From Acidiphilium sp. C61 (lineage in GTDB: Bacteria; Pseudomonadota; Alphaproteobacteria; Acetobacterales; Acetobacteraceae), in the NCBI RefSeq assembly GCF_902712915.1, contig NZ_CACTIA010000005.1, positions 992,001 to 1,056,000 of the forward strand: 64,000 nucleotides of DNA. The letters are read 5' to 3'. The notes under the pieces were generated by a model. That model made no database searches and was not told where the DNA came from. It saw nothing but the letters and a program-made list of their open reading frames with translations. The stretch's first letter is position 1, and each line of letters begins with the position of its first letter. This document shows, in pieces, positions 7,971 through 15,353 of the stretch. The position numbers and the translations under genes are program-made.

Positions 7971-9035
7971 TCAGGCCGCCTTTTCCGGCCCGACGATGTC
8001 TGGAACAACCGCTTCTCCACTTTGCGATGAGCGTGCGGCGGCCTCGATCACGGCCATGACCGCGAGCGCATCGCGCGGTGGAACCGGACCGCCGCCACCG
8101 CCACGCAATGCGTCACGCAGTTCAGCGTAAAACCTGCGATGATCGCCCGCCGGAACGGGGACTTCGCGCGTCACCCCGGCCTGGTCGAAGTGCAGCATAT
8201 CGTCCGGGTCTTTGCCCCATCCGTCCGACCCCGGCCGCATGCCAGCGCGCAGTTGGTCTTCCTGGATGTCGGCGAGGCGTTTGACCAGCGTTCCCCTATC
8301 CCCATGCACGACGAAACGGTGCCCACCACCGGCGGCCAGCATTCCTGCATGCAAAATCGCACGCCGCTTGCCATAATCGAGAACCACATGCACCCAGTCC
8401 TCGACCACAGCACCATTGCGTTGAGCCGCAAAATTGGCCTGCACATTTTGCGGCATCCCGAAAAGGCAAAGCACCTGATCGACAAGATGAGGCCCCAGAT
8501 CGAGCCACAATCCGGCCCCCGGGCCAGCCTGTTCCCGCCAGCGGGACCGCACGTCCGGACGAAACCGGTCGATATGGGATTCGAAATGAAAGATTTCGCC
8601 GATCAGCCCGTCTTCGACAGCCTTGCGAATCCCCAGAAAATCGCTGTCCCAGCGCCGATTTTGGAAAACGGAGACGATCCGGTCCGCGCGTCGTGCGGCG
8701 GCGATGACAGATCTCGCATCCGCGAGGTCAAGCGTGAAGGGCTTGTCGACAACGACATGTTTCCCGCGTGCCAGCGCGGCTTCGGCGAGAGGACGATGCG
8801 TCTCGTTCGGTGACGCGAGAACAACCAGATCGATGTCGTCACGATTGAACAGGGCGACCGGGTCGGCCTCCACGGGCAGGCCGGGCAGATCGGCACGAAC
8901 CTTCGCCGGCTCGCGCGAGGCGATCGCCGTCAGCCGGTAGCCATCTGTTGCCGATATCAGCGGCGCATGAAATGCGCGCCCGGCATACCCATAGCCGACC
9001 AGGCCAACGCGAATTTTGTCATCTTCAAACATCAT
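7971..9035 (-). CDS. Gfo/Idh/MocA-family oxidoreductase
   Basis: 354 residues with an N-terminal Rossmann domain (VGLVGYGYAGRAFHAP near 10-25), the family signature KHVVVDKPFTL near residue 91-101, and a C-terminal alpha/beta substrate domain containing WLDLGPHLVDQ. Closest in pattern to YdgJ-type NAD(P)-dependent sugar or inositol dehydrogenases; the substrate cannot be read from sequence. It starts 36 bases after the nitrile hydratase-like alpha gene and on the same strand, so it may be co-transcribed with it. Tandem ATG codons follow a weak CAGG ribosome site. Confidence 0.85.
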   Translation of the reverse strand: MMFEDDKIRVGLVGYGYAGRAFHAPLISATDGYRLTAIASREPAKVRADLPGLPVEADPVALFNRDDIDLVVLASPNETHRPLAEAALARGKHVVVDKPFTLDLADARSVIAAARRADRIVSVFQNRRWDSDFLGIRKAVEDGLIGEIFHFESHIDRFRPDVRSRWREQAGPGAGLWLDLGPHLVDQVLCLFGMPQNVQANFAAQRNGAVVEDWVHVVLDYGKRRAILHAGMLAAGGGHRFVVHGDRGTLVKRLADIQEDQLRAGMRPGSDGWGKDPDDMLHFDQAGVTREVPVPAGDHRRFYAELRDALRGGGGGPVPPRDALAVMAVIEAAARSSQSGEAVVPDIVGPEKAA

Positions 9036-9071
9036 GTACCTGGCGGAATATGCTTGGCGGGCGGCTGGATC

Positions 9072-9665
9072 TCATTTGATCTTCGGCACCGTGACACCGA
9101 TCATGTCACCGGCCGTGACGATCGACGCCAGTCTTTCCTCGTCCCAGCCCTCGGTTCCGGCAGGTCGCTGCGGCAGAACCATCCAGCGATAATCAGCGGT
9201 GGAGTCGACAACGCGAAGCTTCACATTGTCGGGAACGCTGGTTCCCCATTCGGCCAGCAACCCGCGGGGATCGCGCACGGCGCGGGCACGATAGGATGCC
9301 GATTTGAACCAGAAAGGCGGATAGCCCAGCACTGCCCGCGGGTAGCAACTGCACAGGGTGCAGACCACAAGGTGATGTACCGACCCGCTATTTTCGACGA
9401 CGCCGAGCGGCGGTGCCCCCCGCATGACGACCCCCAGCTCTTCCACGGCGCGGGTTCCGTCATCAAGGAGGCGTTGGCGGAACGCCCGATCAACCCAGGC
9501 GCGTGCGACGATGCGCCCGCCCTGGGCCGGACTCGCCGCTTCGGTAATCGCGATCCGGTCGGCGATCTCGGCCGACGAGACAATGGATTTCTCCGCCAGG
9601 ATATCGCGGATGGCGACGAGAAGATGTTCGGCGGGAGCGGAAAGCAGGTCGTCCGGTGCGCTCAT
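9072..9665 (-). CDS. Nitrile hydratase alpha / thiocyanate hydrolase gamma-like subunit
   Basis: Metal-binding catalytic subunit of the nitrile hydratase superfamily, 197 residues. The claw-setting motif Cys102-Thr-Leu-Cys105-Ser-Cys107 is intact; Thr in the second position is the cobalt-type signature, whereas iron enzymes have Ser. Flanking segments (LGYPPFWFKSASYRAR, RDPRGLLAEWG) match the family. The ATG overlaps the stop of the preceding gene (ATGA). Its partners are two short genes that together equal one beta subunit, as in thiocyanate hydrolase (three subunits) and the three-subunit toyocamycin nitrile hydratase. Whether the substrate is a nitrile or thiocyanate cannot be decided from sequence alone. 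Confidence 0.9.
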   Translation of the reverse strand: MSAPDDLLSAPAEHLLVAIRDILAEKSIVSSAEIADRIAITEAASPAQGGRIVARAWVDRAFRQRLLDDGTRAVEELGVVMRGAPPLGVVENSGSVHHLVVCTLCSCYPRAVLGYPPFWFKSASYRARAVRDPRGLLAEWGTSVPDNVKLRVVDSTADYRWMVLPQRPAGTEGWDEERLASIVTAGDMIGVTVPKIK

Positions 9666-9946
9666 GGTCTGGCCAGCCAGGTTTCATAGATTTCGATCAG
9701 GATCTCATCGTCTCCTCGCCCCTCAGGCCATATTGCCTGAAGCGGGAAGGCGACATGATAGAGCTCGAGCTCAGGCGCAGGTCGGGCAAAGGCCAGATCT
9801 TCGGGATTGGGGAACCGCCCGAGATAGGCACGGATTTCACCCTGCATGCCGCGAACGTAATGCGGTGTGCGGATGTGAACGGCTCCCCCTGTCTCGGGCC
9901 AATCATCCCGTACGAGAACATTGTCTCCGGGCGCGAAGGCGGTCAT
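9662..9946 (-). CDS. Nitrile hydratase beta C-terminal domain as a separate subunit
   Basis: 94 residues matching only the SH3-like C-terminal half of nitrile hydratase beta: FAPGDNVLVR at the start, then HIRTPHYVRGMQGEI, which contains the conserved H-R-P-Y-RG-G pattern whose arginine contacts the oxidised active-site cysteines, then LYHVAFPLQAIWP near the end. The ATG overlaps the stop of the preceding beta-N gene by four bases, and the stop overlaps the alpha start by four bases, so all three are translationally coupled. An in-frame ATG 17 codons upstream lies inside the previous gene and was rejected. The counterpart in thiocyanate hydrolase is the alpha subunit. Confidence 0.85.
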   Translation of the reverse strand: MTAFAPGDNVLVRDDWPETGGAVHIRTPHYVRGMQGEIRAYLGRFPNPEDLAFARPAPELELYHVAFPLQAIWPEGRGDDEILIEIYETWLARP

Positions 9947-10287
9947 GCCGCCGCCAGGGCGCGGCGCAATTCGGCCTCGGTAATCACTCCACGGCACAGC
10001 AGATTATCGGCTATCGAGCGTATCCAGCGCTGATAATAGCCCAGAGCGTGATAATCCTGTTCCGGAATGGCCTCTATCCCGCGGCGCAATTCGTCGACAC
10101 TCATCAACCCCTTCAGGCTGAGCAACTGCCGCAGCGCATCGACCTCACGATCAAAATCGGTCAGCGTGTGGGGCTCGGTGTCGACCCCGGAGCACATGAA
10201 GGCCGAAACGCCACCCAGATCGTGGTGTGACCGGGGCCGATTTTCCGGCAATTTTTCGCTCGTGGATGTTTCGCTGCCATCTGCCAT
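9943..10287 (-). CDS. Nitrile hydratase beta N-terminal domain as a separate subunit
   Basis: 114 residues matching the helical N-terminal half of nitrile hydratase beta: HHDLGGVSAF at residues 21-30, DFDREVDALRQLL, then SVDELRRGIE with the arginine expected to contact the metal centre, and YHALGYYQRWIRSIADNLL. The family's usual beta protein continues into the SH3-like domain; here a stop intervenes and the next gene begins on top of it. Gene order beta-N, beta-C, alpha is that of thiocyanate hydrolase scnB-scnA-scnC. The first 20 residues are a polar leader. Small activator proteins of nitrile hydratases also resemble this domain, so an activator role is a weaker alternative. Confidence 0.83.
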   Translation of the reverse strand: MADGSETSTSEKLPENRPRSHHDLGGVSAFMCSGVDTEPHTLTDFDREVDALRQLLSLKGLMSVDELRRGIEAIPEQDYHALGYYQRWIRSIADNLLCRGVITEAELRRALAAA

Positions 10288-10387
10288 GCAAGCAATCTAG
10301 CGTATGCCGGCGACAGCACAACACTCAACCATTTCAGCAACCGGGTTTCCGTGCTGAATGACAAAGAACACAGTATTTTCAGTGAGA

Positions 10388-10463
<76 letters not shown>

Positions 10464-10630
10464 ATCACACATGATCGCCCGCGTCGCAGCGCGTCGACAA
10501 AGGCCCTCTAGCAAGATCGGCACGGTCTGTGAAGAGGCCGATCCGACACTTGATCAATCTGCAGATATGGCGAATTAGAAACATGACTGGCCATGCAGGC
10601 TCCCGCAATGCACAGAACAGGTAGAATTCG

Positions 10631-12358
10631 ATGCCGCACTCAAGGAAAATGAGCTTCCGACGCGCCCCGCTCTGGACCGCAGCAACGATGATCGCCGTGC
10701 TGGCTGGCGTGCTCGGTGTCGAAGCTGCCTTTGGCCAGGGGTCGGGCGCCTATGTTCCCGCACCGACCGCGGCGGCACCCGGGGCGTTTCCTGCCCTGCC
10801 CAAACCGAATACCAGCGGGATGAGCCAGACGCAGATCGCCGAGGTGCAACGCGGCGAATACCTCACGGCCGCGGCCGACTGCATGCCTTGCCACACAGCC
10901 CCCGGCGCGAAGCCGTTCTCGGGCGGCCTGTCTTTCGTGACACCCTTCGGCACGATCTATTCGCCGAATATCACCCCTGCGAAAGCAACGGGGATCGGCA
11001 AGTGGACGCAAGGGCAGTTTTACGACGCTCTCCATTACGGCATCTCGCCCGGCAGCTCGCTCGGCGTGTTTCCGAAATATCTCTACCCGGCGATGCCCTA
11101 TACGTCCTACGCCAAGCTGACGAAGCCGGACGTGACGGCCATCAAGGCGTATCTCGATGCGATACCGGCCGTCGATGTGCCACACGTGCCAAACCGGCTG
11201 GGCTTTCCGTTCAATATAAGGGCGATGCTGCTCGGCTGGCGGATCATGTTCTTCAGCACCGCGCCAATCCACGACAAGAAGGACTGGTCGCCCGCAGTGC
11301 GCAAGGGCGCCTATCTCGCCGAAGCTCTCGGCCACTGCAGCGAATGCCATTCGCCGCGCAACCTGCTCTTCGCCATCAAGTCCGGCGACACGCTCGCCGG
11401 CGCGCAGATTCTTGGCGAACCCTGGTATGCGCCGAACATATCATCCTCGAAAACCTATGGTGTCGGCGGCTGGAGCCGGAGCGATCTGGTCGACTATCTG
11501 CATGACGGCGGCAACATGAACCGCGGCTCGGCGTTCGGGCCGATGCAGTCGGTGGTCAATTACAGCCTGAGCCAGATGCCGCGGCAGGATATCGACGACC
11601 TCGCCGCCTATCTCCAGACGGCAACACCGCCGCGCGAGAACCCGGTGAAGCCGGTAGCGCTTGCCAAGGGTGAACTCGCGCAGGGCAAGATGCTCTACGA
11701 TCAGAATTGCGCCGCCTGCCACCAGGCGGATGGCAAGGGTGTGAAGGACGTTTTCCCCAACCTCGCCGGCAACGATGCGGTGACCAACGGGCCGTCCGAC
11801 AACGTGATCGGCGTCGTCCTCGGCGGGATGATCCCGTGGCATGTCAATGGCCCGGCCATGCCCGCGTTTGGCTCGATGCTGGATGACTCGCAGATCGCGG
11901 CCATCGCGAACTACGTCCGCACCGCCTGGGGCAATAAGGGCGTGACCGATGCCAATGCCGCAAAGGTGCTGGCGATCCGCGAATCAGCACCGCCCCATGA
12001 CATCGCACTGGCGGATGCGGACTATCTCGATCTCCCGCCGATTGCCTCCGCCGCTGCGCGCAAGATGAACTGTCCGCTGCTGACCCCGGATCTCGTGTCT
12101 CCCGGCCACGGGGTGATGGACATGATGCAGGGCGCAACGCCGGCCACCCTCGGCAACCGCACCCGTCTGCTGATTGCGGCGATCCGCAAGGCCTATCCAG
12201 GCATCAGCGCGCAGCGCATGTCCGCATTCCTGATGGCGGCGTATTGCCCGGTCGTGGCGCAGGAACGCGGTCTGTCGCTCTCGCAGAAGAAAGCCGCGCT
12301 GACGCGTTTCCTTGCCGATGCGGCGAAACTCGACACAGCCGCGAAGACGGGGAGCTGA
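10631..12358 (+). CDS. Triple-haem cytochrome c, alcohol/gluconate dehydrogenase subunit II type, with extra C-terminal domain
   Basis: 575 residues. After a signal peptide (hydrophobic 13-35) come three c-type haem sites: CMPCH (84-88), CSECH (236-240) and CAACH (360-364). The spacing and sequence (GEYLTAAADC, GTIYSPNITP, LYPAMPYTSY) match the cytochrome subunit of membrane-bound quinohaem dehydrogenases that pass electrons to ubiquinone at the periplasmic face. Such proteins normally end soon after the third haem domain (about residue 435 here). This one continues for about 135 residues with Cys481 and Cys539 and predicted helices, which I do not recognise. No dehydrogenase large subunit is adjacent. 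An ATG six codons later is an alternative start. Confidence 0.88.
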   Translation: MPHSRKMSFRRAPLWTAATMIAVLAGVLGVEAAFGQGSGAYVPAPTAAAPGAFPALPKPNTSGMSQTQIAEVQRGEYLTAAADCMPCHTAPGAKPFSGGLSFVTPFGTIYSPNITPAKATGIGKWTQGQFYDALHYGISPGSSLGVFPKYLYPAMPYTSYAKLTKPDVTAIKAYLDAIPAVDVPHVPNRLGFPFNIRAMLLGWRIMFFSTAPIHDKKDWSPAVRKGAYLAEALGHCSECHSPRNLLFAIKSGDTLAGAQILGEPWYAPNISSSKTYGVGGWSRSDLVDYLHDGGNMNRGSAFGPMQSVVNYSLSQMPRQDIDDLAAYLQTATPPRENPVKPVALAKGELAQGKMLYDQNCAACHQADGKGVKDVFPNLAGNDAVTNGPSDNVIGVVLGGMIPWHVNGPAMPAFGSMLDDSQIAAIANYVRTAWGNKGVTDANAAKVLAIRESAPPHDIALADADYLDLPPIASAAARKMNCPLLTPDLVSPGHGVMDMMQGATPATLGNRTRLLIAAIRKAYPGISAQRMSAFLMAAYCPVVAQERGLSLSQKKAALTRFLADAAKLDTAAKTGS

Positions 12359-12968
12359 GGCCATTCGGCCTCCGCTTCTGACCGAAACGCTTCGAGGTGC
12401 GGCGATCCTGCCGCATCTCGAATCACTCGCCCGCCTGCGGATCGAGGTGTTCCGCGCCTGGCCCTATCTCTATGACGGCGACGAGGCATATGAGCGCGAC
12501 TATGTCGCGACCTACGCCGCAAGCGAACGCGCCGCGATCGTGATTGCAAGGGAGGGCGAGACCATCATCGGTGCCTCCACCTGCCTGCCTCTCACCGACG
12601 AGGACGAGGCCATGCAGGCACCATTCCGCGCCTTCGGGTTCGACCCGGCTGCGGTCTTCTATTTCGGCGAATCGGTGCTGCTGCCAGCCTATCGCGGCCG
12701 GGGCATCGGCGTCGGCTTTTTTCGTGAGCGCGAGGCGCATGCACGCTCGGTTTCGGACGCGACATATGCCGCCTTCTGCGCCGTGATCCGCGACGAGACC
12801 GATCAGCGCCGCCCGGCAGACGCAACCACGCTCGACGCGTTCTGGCGCAAGCGCGGGTATGCCCCTGTGCCCGATCTCGCATGCCGGATGCGCTGGCGGG
12901 AGATCGGCGGTGTCGGAGAGGTGGAAAACCGGCTCCAGGTGTGGATGAAGCCACTGGGCAGCGCCTGA
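12312..12968 (+). CDS. GNAT-family N-acetyltransferase
   Basis: Acetyl-CoA-dependent acyltransferase of unknown substrate. LARLRIEVFRAWPYLYDGDE lies near the N-terminus, the acetyl-CoA loop is LPAYRGRGIGVGFF, and FWRKRGYAPVP is near the end. The only ATG starts lie inside the cytochrome gene (12312 or 12318), giving a 47-base overlap; no ATG/GTG/TTG follows the cytochrome stop in time to retain the conserved N-terminus, though a rare ATT at 12363 is possible. Two bases separate its stop from the nitrilase-family gene. GNAT and nitrilase domains occur fused in other organisms, so the two probably act together. Confidence 0.85.
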   Translation: MPMRRNSTQPRRRGAEAIRPPLLTETLRGAAILPHLESLARLRIEVFRAWPYLYDGDEAYERDYVATYAASERAAIVIAREGETIIGASTCLPLTDEDEAMQAPFRAFGFDPAAVFYFGESVLLPAYRGRGIGVGFFREREAHARSVSDATYAAFCAVIRDETDQRRPADATTLDAFWRKRGYAPVPDLACRMRWREIGGVGEVENRLQVWMKPLGSA

Positions 12969-12970
12969 CG

Positions 12971-13840
12971 ATGCGGATCGCCCTCTCGCCCTTCCCGATC
13001 CGCCGCCCCGAGGGCCTCGATGATTTTTTCTCGACCGTGGATCGACTGATCGAGGATGCGAAATTCGGCGGCGCCGATCTTCTCGTCCTGCCGGAATATG
13101 CCTCGATGGCGCTCGCCGGCGCCTTTGTCGCTGCACCGGATATTACGGCCGAGCTCGATGCCGTCGTCAGCCGTGCCGATGCGCTGGTGGCGGGTTTCCG
13201 CACCCTCGCCCGCGCGCGCAGCCTGCTGGTCCTGCCCGGGTCGGTCCCCATGCGCGGCGTCGACGGGAAGATCCGCAACAGGGCGCCACTGATCGATGGA
13301 GACGGTCGCATCGCCTTTCAGGACAAGCGGGTAATGACGCGCTTCGAGTCCGAGCGCTGGGGGATCGTGCCAGGCGAGTCCACCGCCGTATTCGAGACCG
13401 ATTTCGGCCGGCTCGGCATCGCCATCTGTTACGATTCCGAGTTCCCCCTGCTGACGCGTGCGCAAGTGCTCGCCGGAGCGGACACGATCCTGATCCCGGC
13501 CTGCACCGACACACTGCACGGTTTCAACCGGGTGCGGCTGTCGGCCCGGGCGCGGGCACTGGAAAACCAGTGCTTTACCGCCGTGGCGCCAACCACAGGG
13601 ATGGCCCCGTGGTCGGCCGCTGTAGATGAAAATCGCGGTTATACCTGTGTTTTCGGACCGGTTGATCGAGGTTTCCCGGAGGACGGGCTGCTGGCCCGCG
13701 GCGCGCTGGATTCGCCGGACCTGCTGTTCACAACGCTCGATCCAGCCCGCCTCGCGGCAACGCGCGCCGACCCGGCGGTCAGAAACCGGACCGACTGGCC
13801 CGAAGATCCGGCGCCAGCCCCGGTGGTCCGGCTGACATGA
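12971..13840 (+). CDS. Carbon-nitrogen hydrolase (nitrilase superfamily)
   Basis: Amidase-type hydrolase of 289 residues with a complete Glu-Lys-Cys triad: Glu42 (LPEYASM), Lys119 (FQDKRVMTRFE) and Cys153 (ICYDSEFPL). The substrate is not readable; the tight link to the GNAT gene upstream suggests acyl-amide metabolism or metabolite repair. Its stop overlaps the lpxB start by four bases. Longer in-frame readings start inside the GNAT gene and were discarded. Confidence 0.88.
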   Translation: MRIALSPFPIRRPEGLDDFFSTVDRLIEDAKFGGADLLVLPEYASMALAGAFVAAPDITAELDAVVSRADALVAGFRTLARARSLLVLPGSVPMRGVDGKIRNRAPLIDGDGRIAFQDKRVMTRFESERWGIVPGESTAVFETDFGRLGIAICYDSEFPLLTRAQVLAGADTILIPACTDTLHGFNRVRLSARARALENQCFTAVAPTTGMAPWSAAVDENRGYTCVFGPVDRGFPEDGLLARGALDSPDLLFTTLDPARLAATRADPAVRNRTDWPEDPAPAPVVRLT

Positions 13841-14976
13841 CCCTGGTTTACATCGTTGCCGGCGAAGCGAGCGGTGACGTGCTGGGCGCCCGCCTGATCG
13901 CTGCAATGCGTGCGCGGGCCGGCGGCATCGAGGTCGCTGGCATTGGCGGCGCGCGGATGGCCGAGCAGGGCGTCGCGTCGTTGTTCCCGATGCAGGACCT
14001 GGCGCTGATGGGCCTGGCGGAAGTGCTGCCCAAGATCGTCCGGCTGCGCCACCGACTCGAACAGACCGTGGCGGACATTGCCGCGAAACGACCTGATATC
14101 GTCGTCACCATCGACAGTCCGGACTTCACGCTTCGCCTGCTGCGACGCATAGCACCACTCGGCATGCGGCGCGTTCATTACGTCGCTCCCCAGGTCTGGG
14201 CCTGGCGGCAGGGGCGGGTCAGGCATTTTCCCGGTCTGTGGGACAGGCTGCTCTGTCTTCTCCCCTTCGAGCCGGATTTTTTCGCGCCGCATGGGTTGAA
14301 CCCGGTCTTTGTTGGCCATCCGGTCCTCGAATCGGGCGCTGATGCCGGTAACGCAGCGCGGTTTCGTGCCCGTTTCGACCTTGCCGAGACCACGCGGCCG
14401 CTGATCCTCATGCCCGGCAGCCGCCGCACCGAAACCTCCCGGCTGATGCCGATCTTCGGCGCAACAGTCGAACGCCTGCGCTCAAGATTTCCCGATCTCA
14501 TGCCGGTGCTGGCCGCAGCCCCGGCACTGGCCGGCGAACTGCGGGCCGAGGCCGCCACCTGGACGCACCCGCCGCTCATCGTCACCGATGTGGCCGAACG
14601 ATATGACGCCTTTGCCGCTTCTGCCGCCGCCCTGACCAAATCCGGCACCTCGACGCTGGAACTCGCCCTTGCCGGCGTGCCCATGGCCGTGACCTATCGA
14701 GTCAACCCGATCAGTGCCTTTGTGGCCCGAAGGCTGGTCAAGGTGAAGCACGCGGCGATGATCAACCTGCTGGCCGGCGAGGAACTGGTTCCGGAGCTGT
14801 TGCAGCAATCATGCACGCCTGAGAGACTGGCGACCGAGATTGCATCGCTGCTTGGCGATACTTCACTGGCAGATGCGCAGCGTGCGGGATTTGCCGCCGC
14901 TCTCGCGACGCTTGCGATTCCAGGCGCGTCCACCCCCAGCAATGCAGCGGCAGAGAGAGTGCTGGAGCTGCTCTGA
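13837..14976 (+). CDS. lpxB: Lipid-A-disaccharide synthase
   Basis: Joins UDP-2,3-diacylglucosamine and lipid X to give the lipid A disaccharide at the inner membrane; glycosyltransferase family 19. 379 residues, family length. Hallmarks are the N-terminal VAGEASGD (7-14), VHYVAPQVWAWRQGR, LPFEPDFF, MPGSRRTE, and the donor-binding TKSGTSTLELAL. Translationally coupled (ATGA) to the upstream hydrolase rather than sitting in the usual lpxD-fabZ-lpxA-lpxB cluster, although LpxI-type genes may lie elsewhere. Confidence 0.95.
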   Translation: MTLVYIVAGEASGDVLGARLIAAMRARAGGIEVAGIGGARMAEQGVASLFPMQDLALMGLAEVLPKIVRLRHRLEQTVADIAAKRPDIVVTIDSPDFTLRLLRRIAPLGMRRVHYVAPQVWAWRQGRVRHFPGLWDRLLCLLPFEPDFFAPHGLNPVFVGHPVLESGADAGNAARFRARFDLAETTRPLILMPGSRRTETSRLMPIFGATVERLRSRFPDLMPVLAAAPALAGELRAEAATWTHPPLIVTDVAERYDAFAASAAALTKSGTSTLELALAGVPMAVTYRVNPISAFVARRLVKVKHAAMINLLAGEELVPELLQQSCTPERLATEIASLLGDTSLADAQRAGFAAALATLAIPGASTPSNAAAERVLELL

Positions 14977-15003
14977 CAGGCGTTCCGGAGGAATGCGTCC
15001 TTG

Positions 15004-15023
15004 TCCGATCCATCCGGATCGGG
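15004..15023. repeat. Palindromic repeat, copy E (module 1 only)
   Basis: TCCGATCC-atcc-GGATCGG, identical in its left arm and loop to module 1 of copy A. It lies between the convergent lpxB and rpmG genes, 27 bases after the lpxB stop codon. Confidence 0.6.
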
Positions 15024-15066
15024 ACTGCCTTACGCCGCCTTACGCATCCATGGAGCGAACACAAGT

Positions 15067-15092
15067 AAAGGCCCGGACAAGGCCGGGCCTTT
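15067..15092. terminator. Bidirectional terminator between lpxB and rpmG
   Basis: Perfect ten-base stem AAAGGCCCGG / CCGGGCCTTT around a six-base loop, with A residues on one side and T residues on the other, so it can end transcription from both convergent genes. Confidence 0.8.
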
Positions 15093-15140
15093 CATACAAT
15101 CAGGTAAACCGCGTATGCGGCACGATAGTGCCGCAACCAG

Positions 15141-15308
15141 CTACTTGATCTTCGCTTCCTTGAACGTCACGTGCTTGCGAGCAACCGGATCATATTTCCG
15201 GAACTCGAGCTTGCCCGTCTGCGCCTTGGCGTTCTTCTTGGTCACATAGAAGAAGCCGGTGTCGGCGGTGGAAACGAGTTTGATCTGAACAGTGTTCGTC
15301 TTGGCCAT
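15141..15308 (-). CDS. rpmG: 50S ribosomal protein L33
   Basis: 55 residues, a length usual for bL33: begins [20 protein letters not shown], continues [20 protein letters not shown] and ends [11 protein letters not shown]. This is the zinc-independent form, lacking the Cys-x-x-Cys pairs. Downstream on the minus strand lies the shared hairpin terminator with lpxB. Confidence 0.96.
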   Translation of the reverse strand: MAKTNTVQIKLVSTADTGFFYVTKKNAKAQTGKLEFRKYDPVARKHVTFKEAKIK

Positions 15309-15353
15309 GCGTGTTCTCCGATCGGGTCGATATGATCGACCTTGCCGGCCCGG

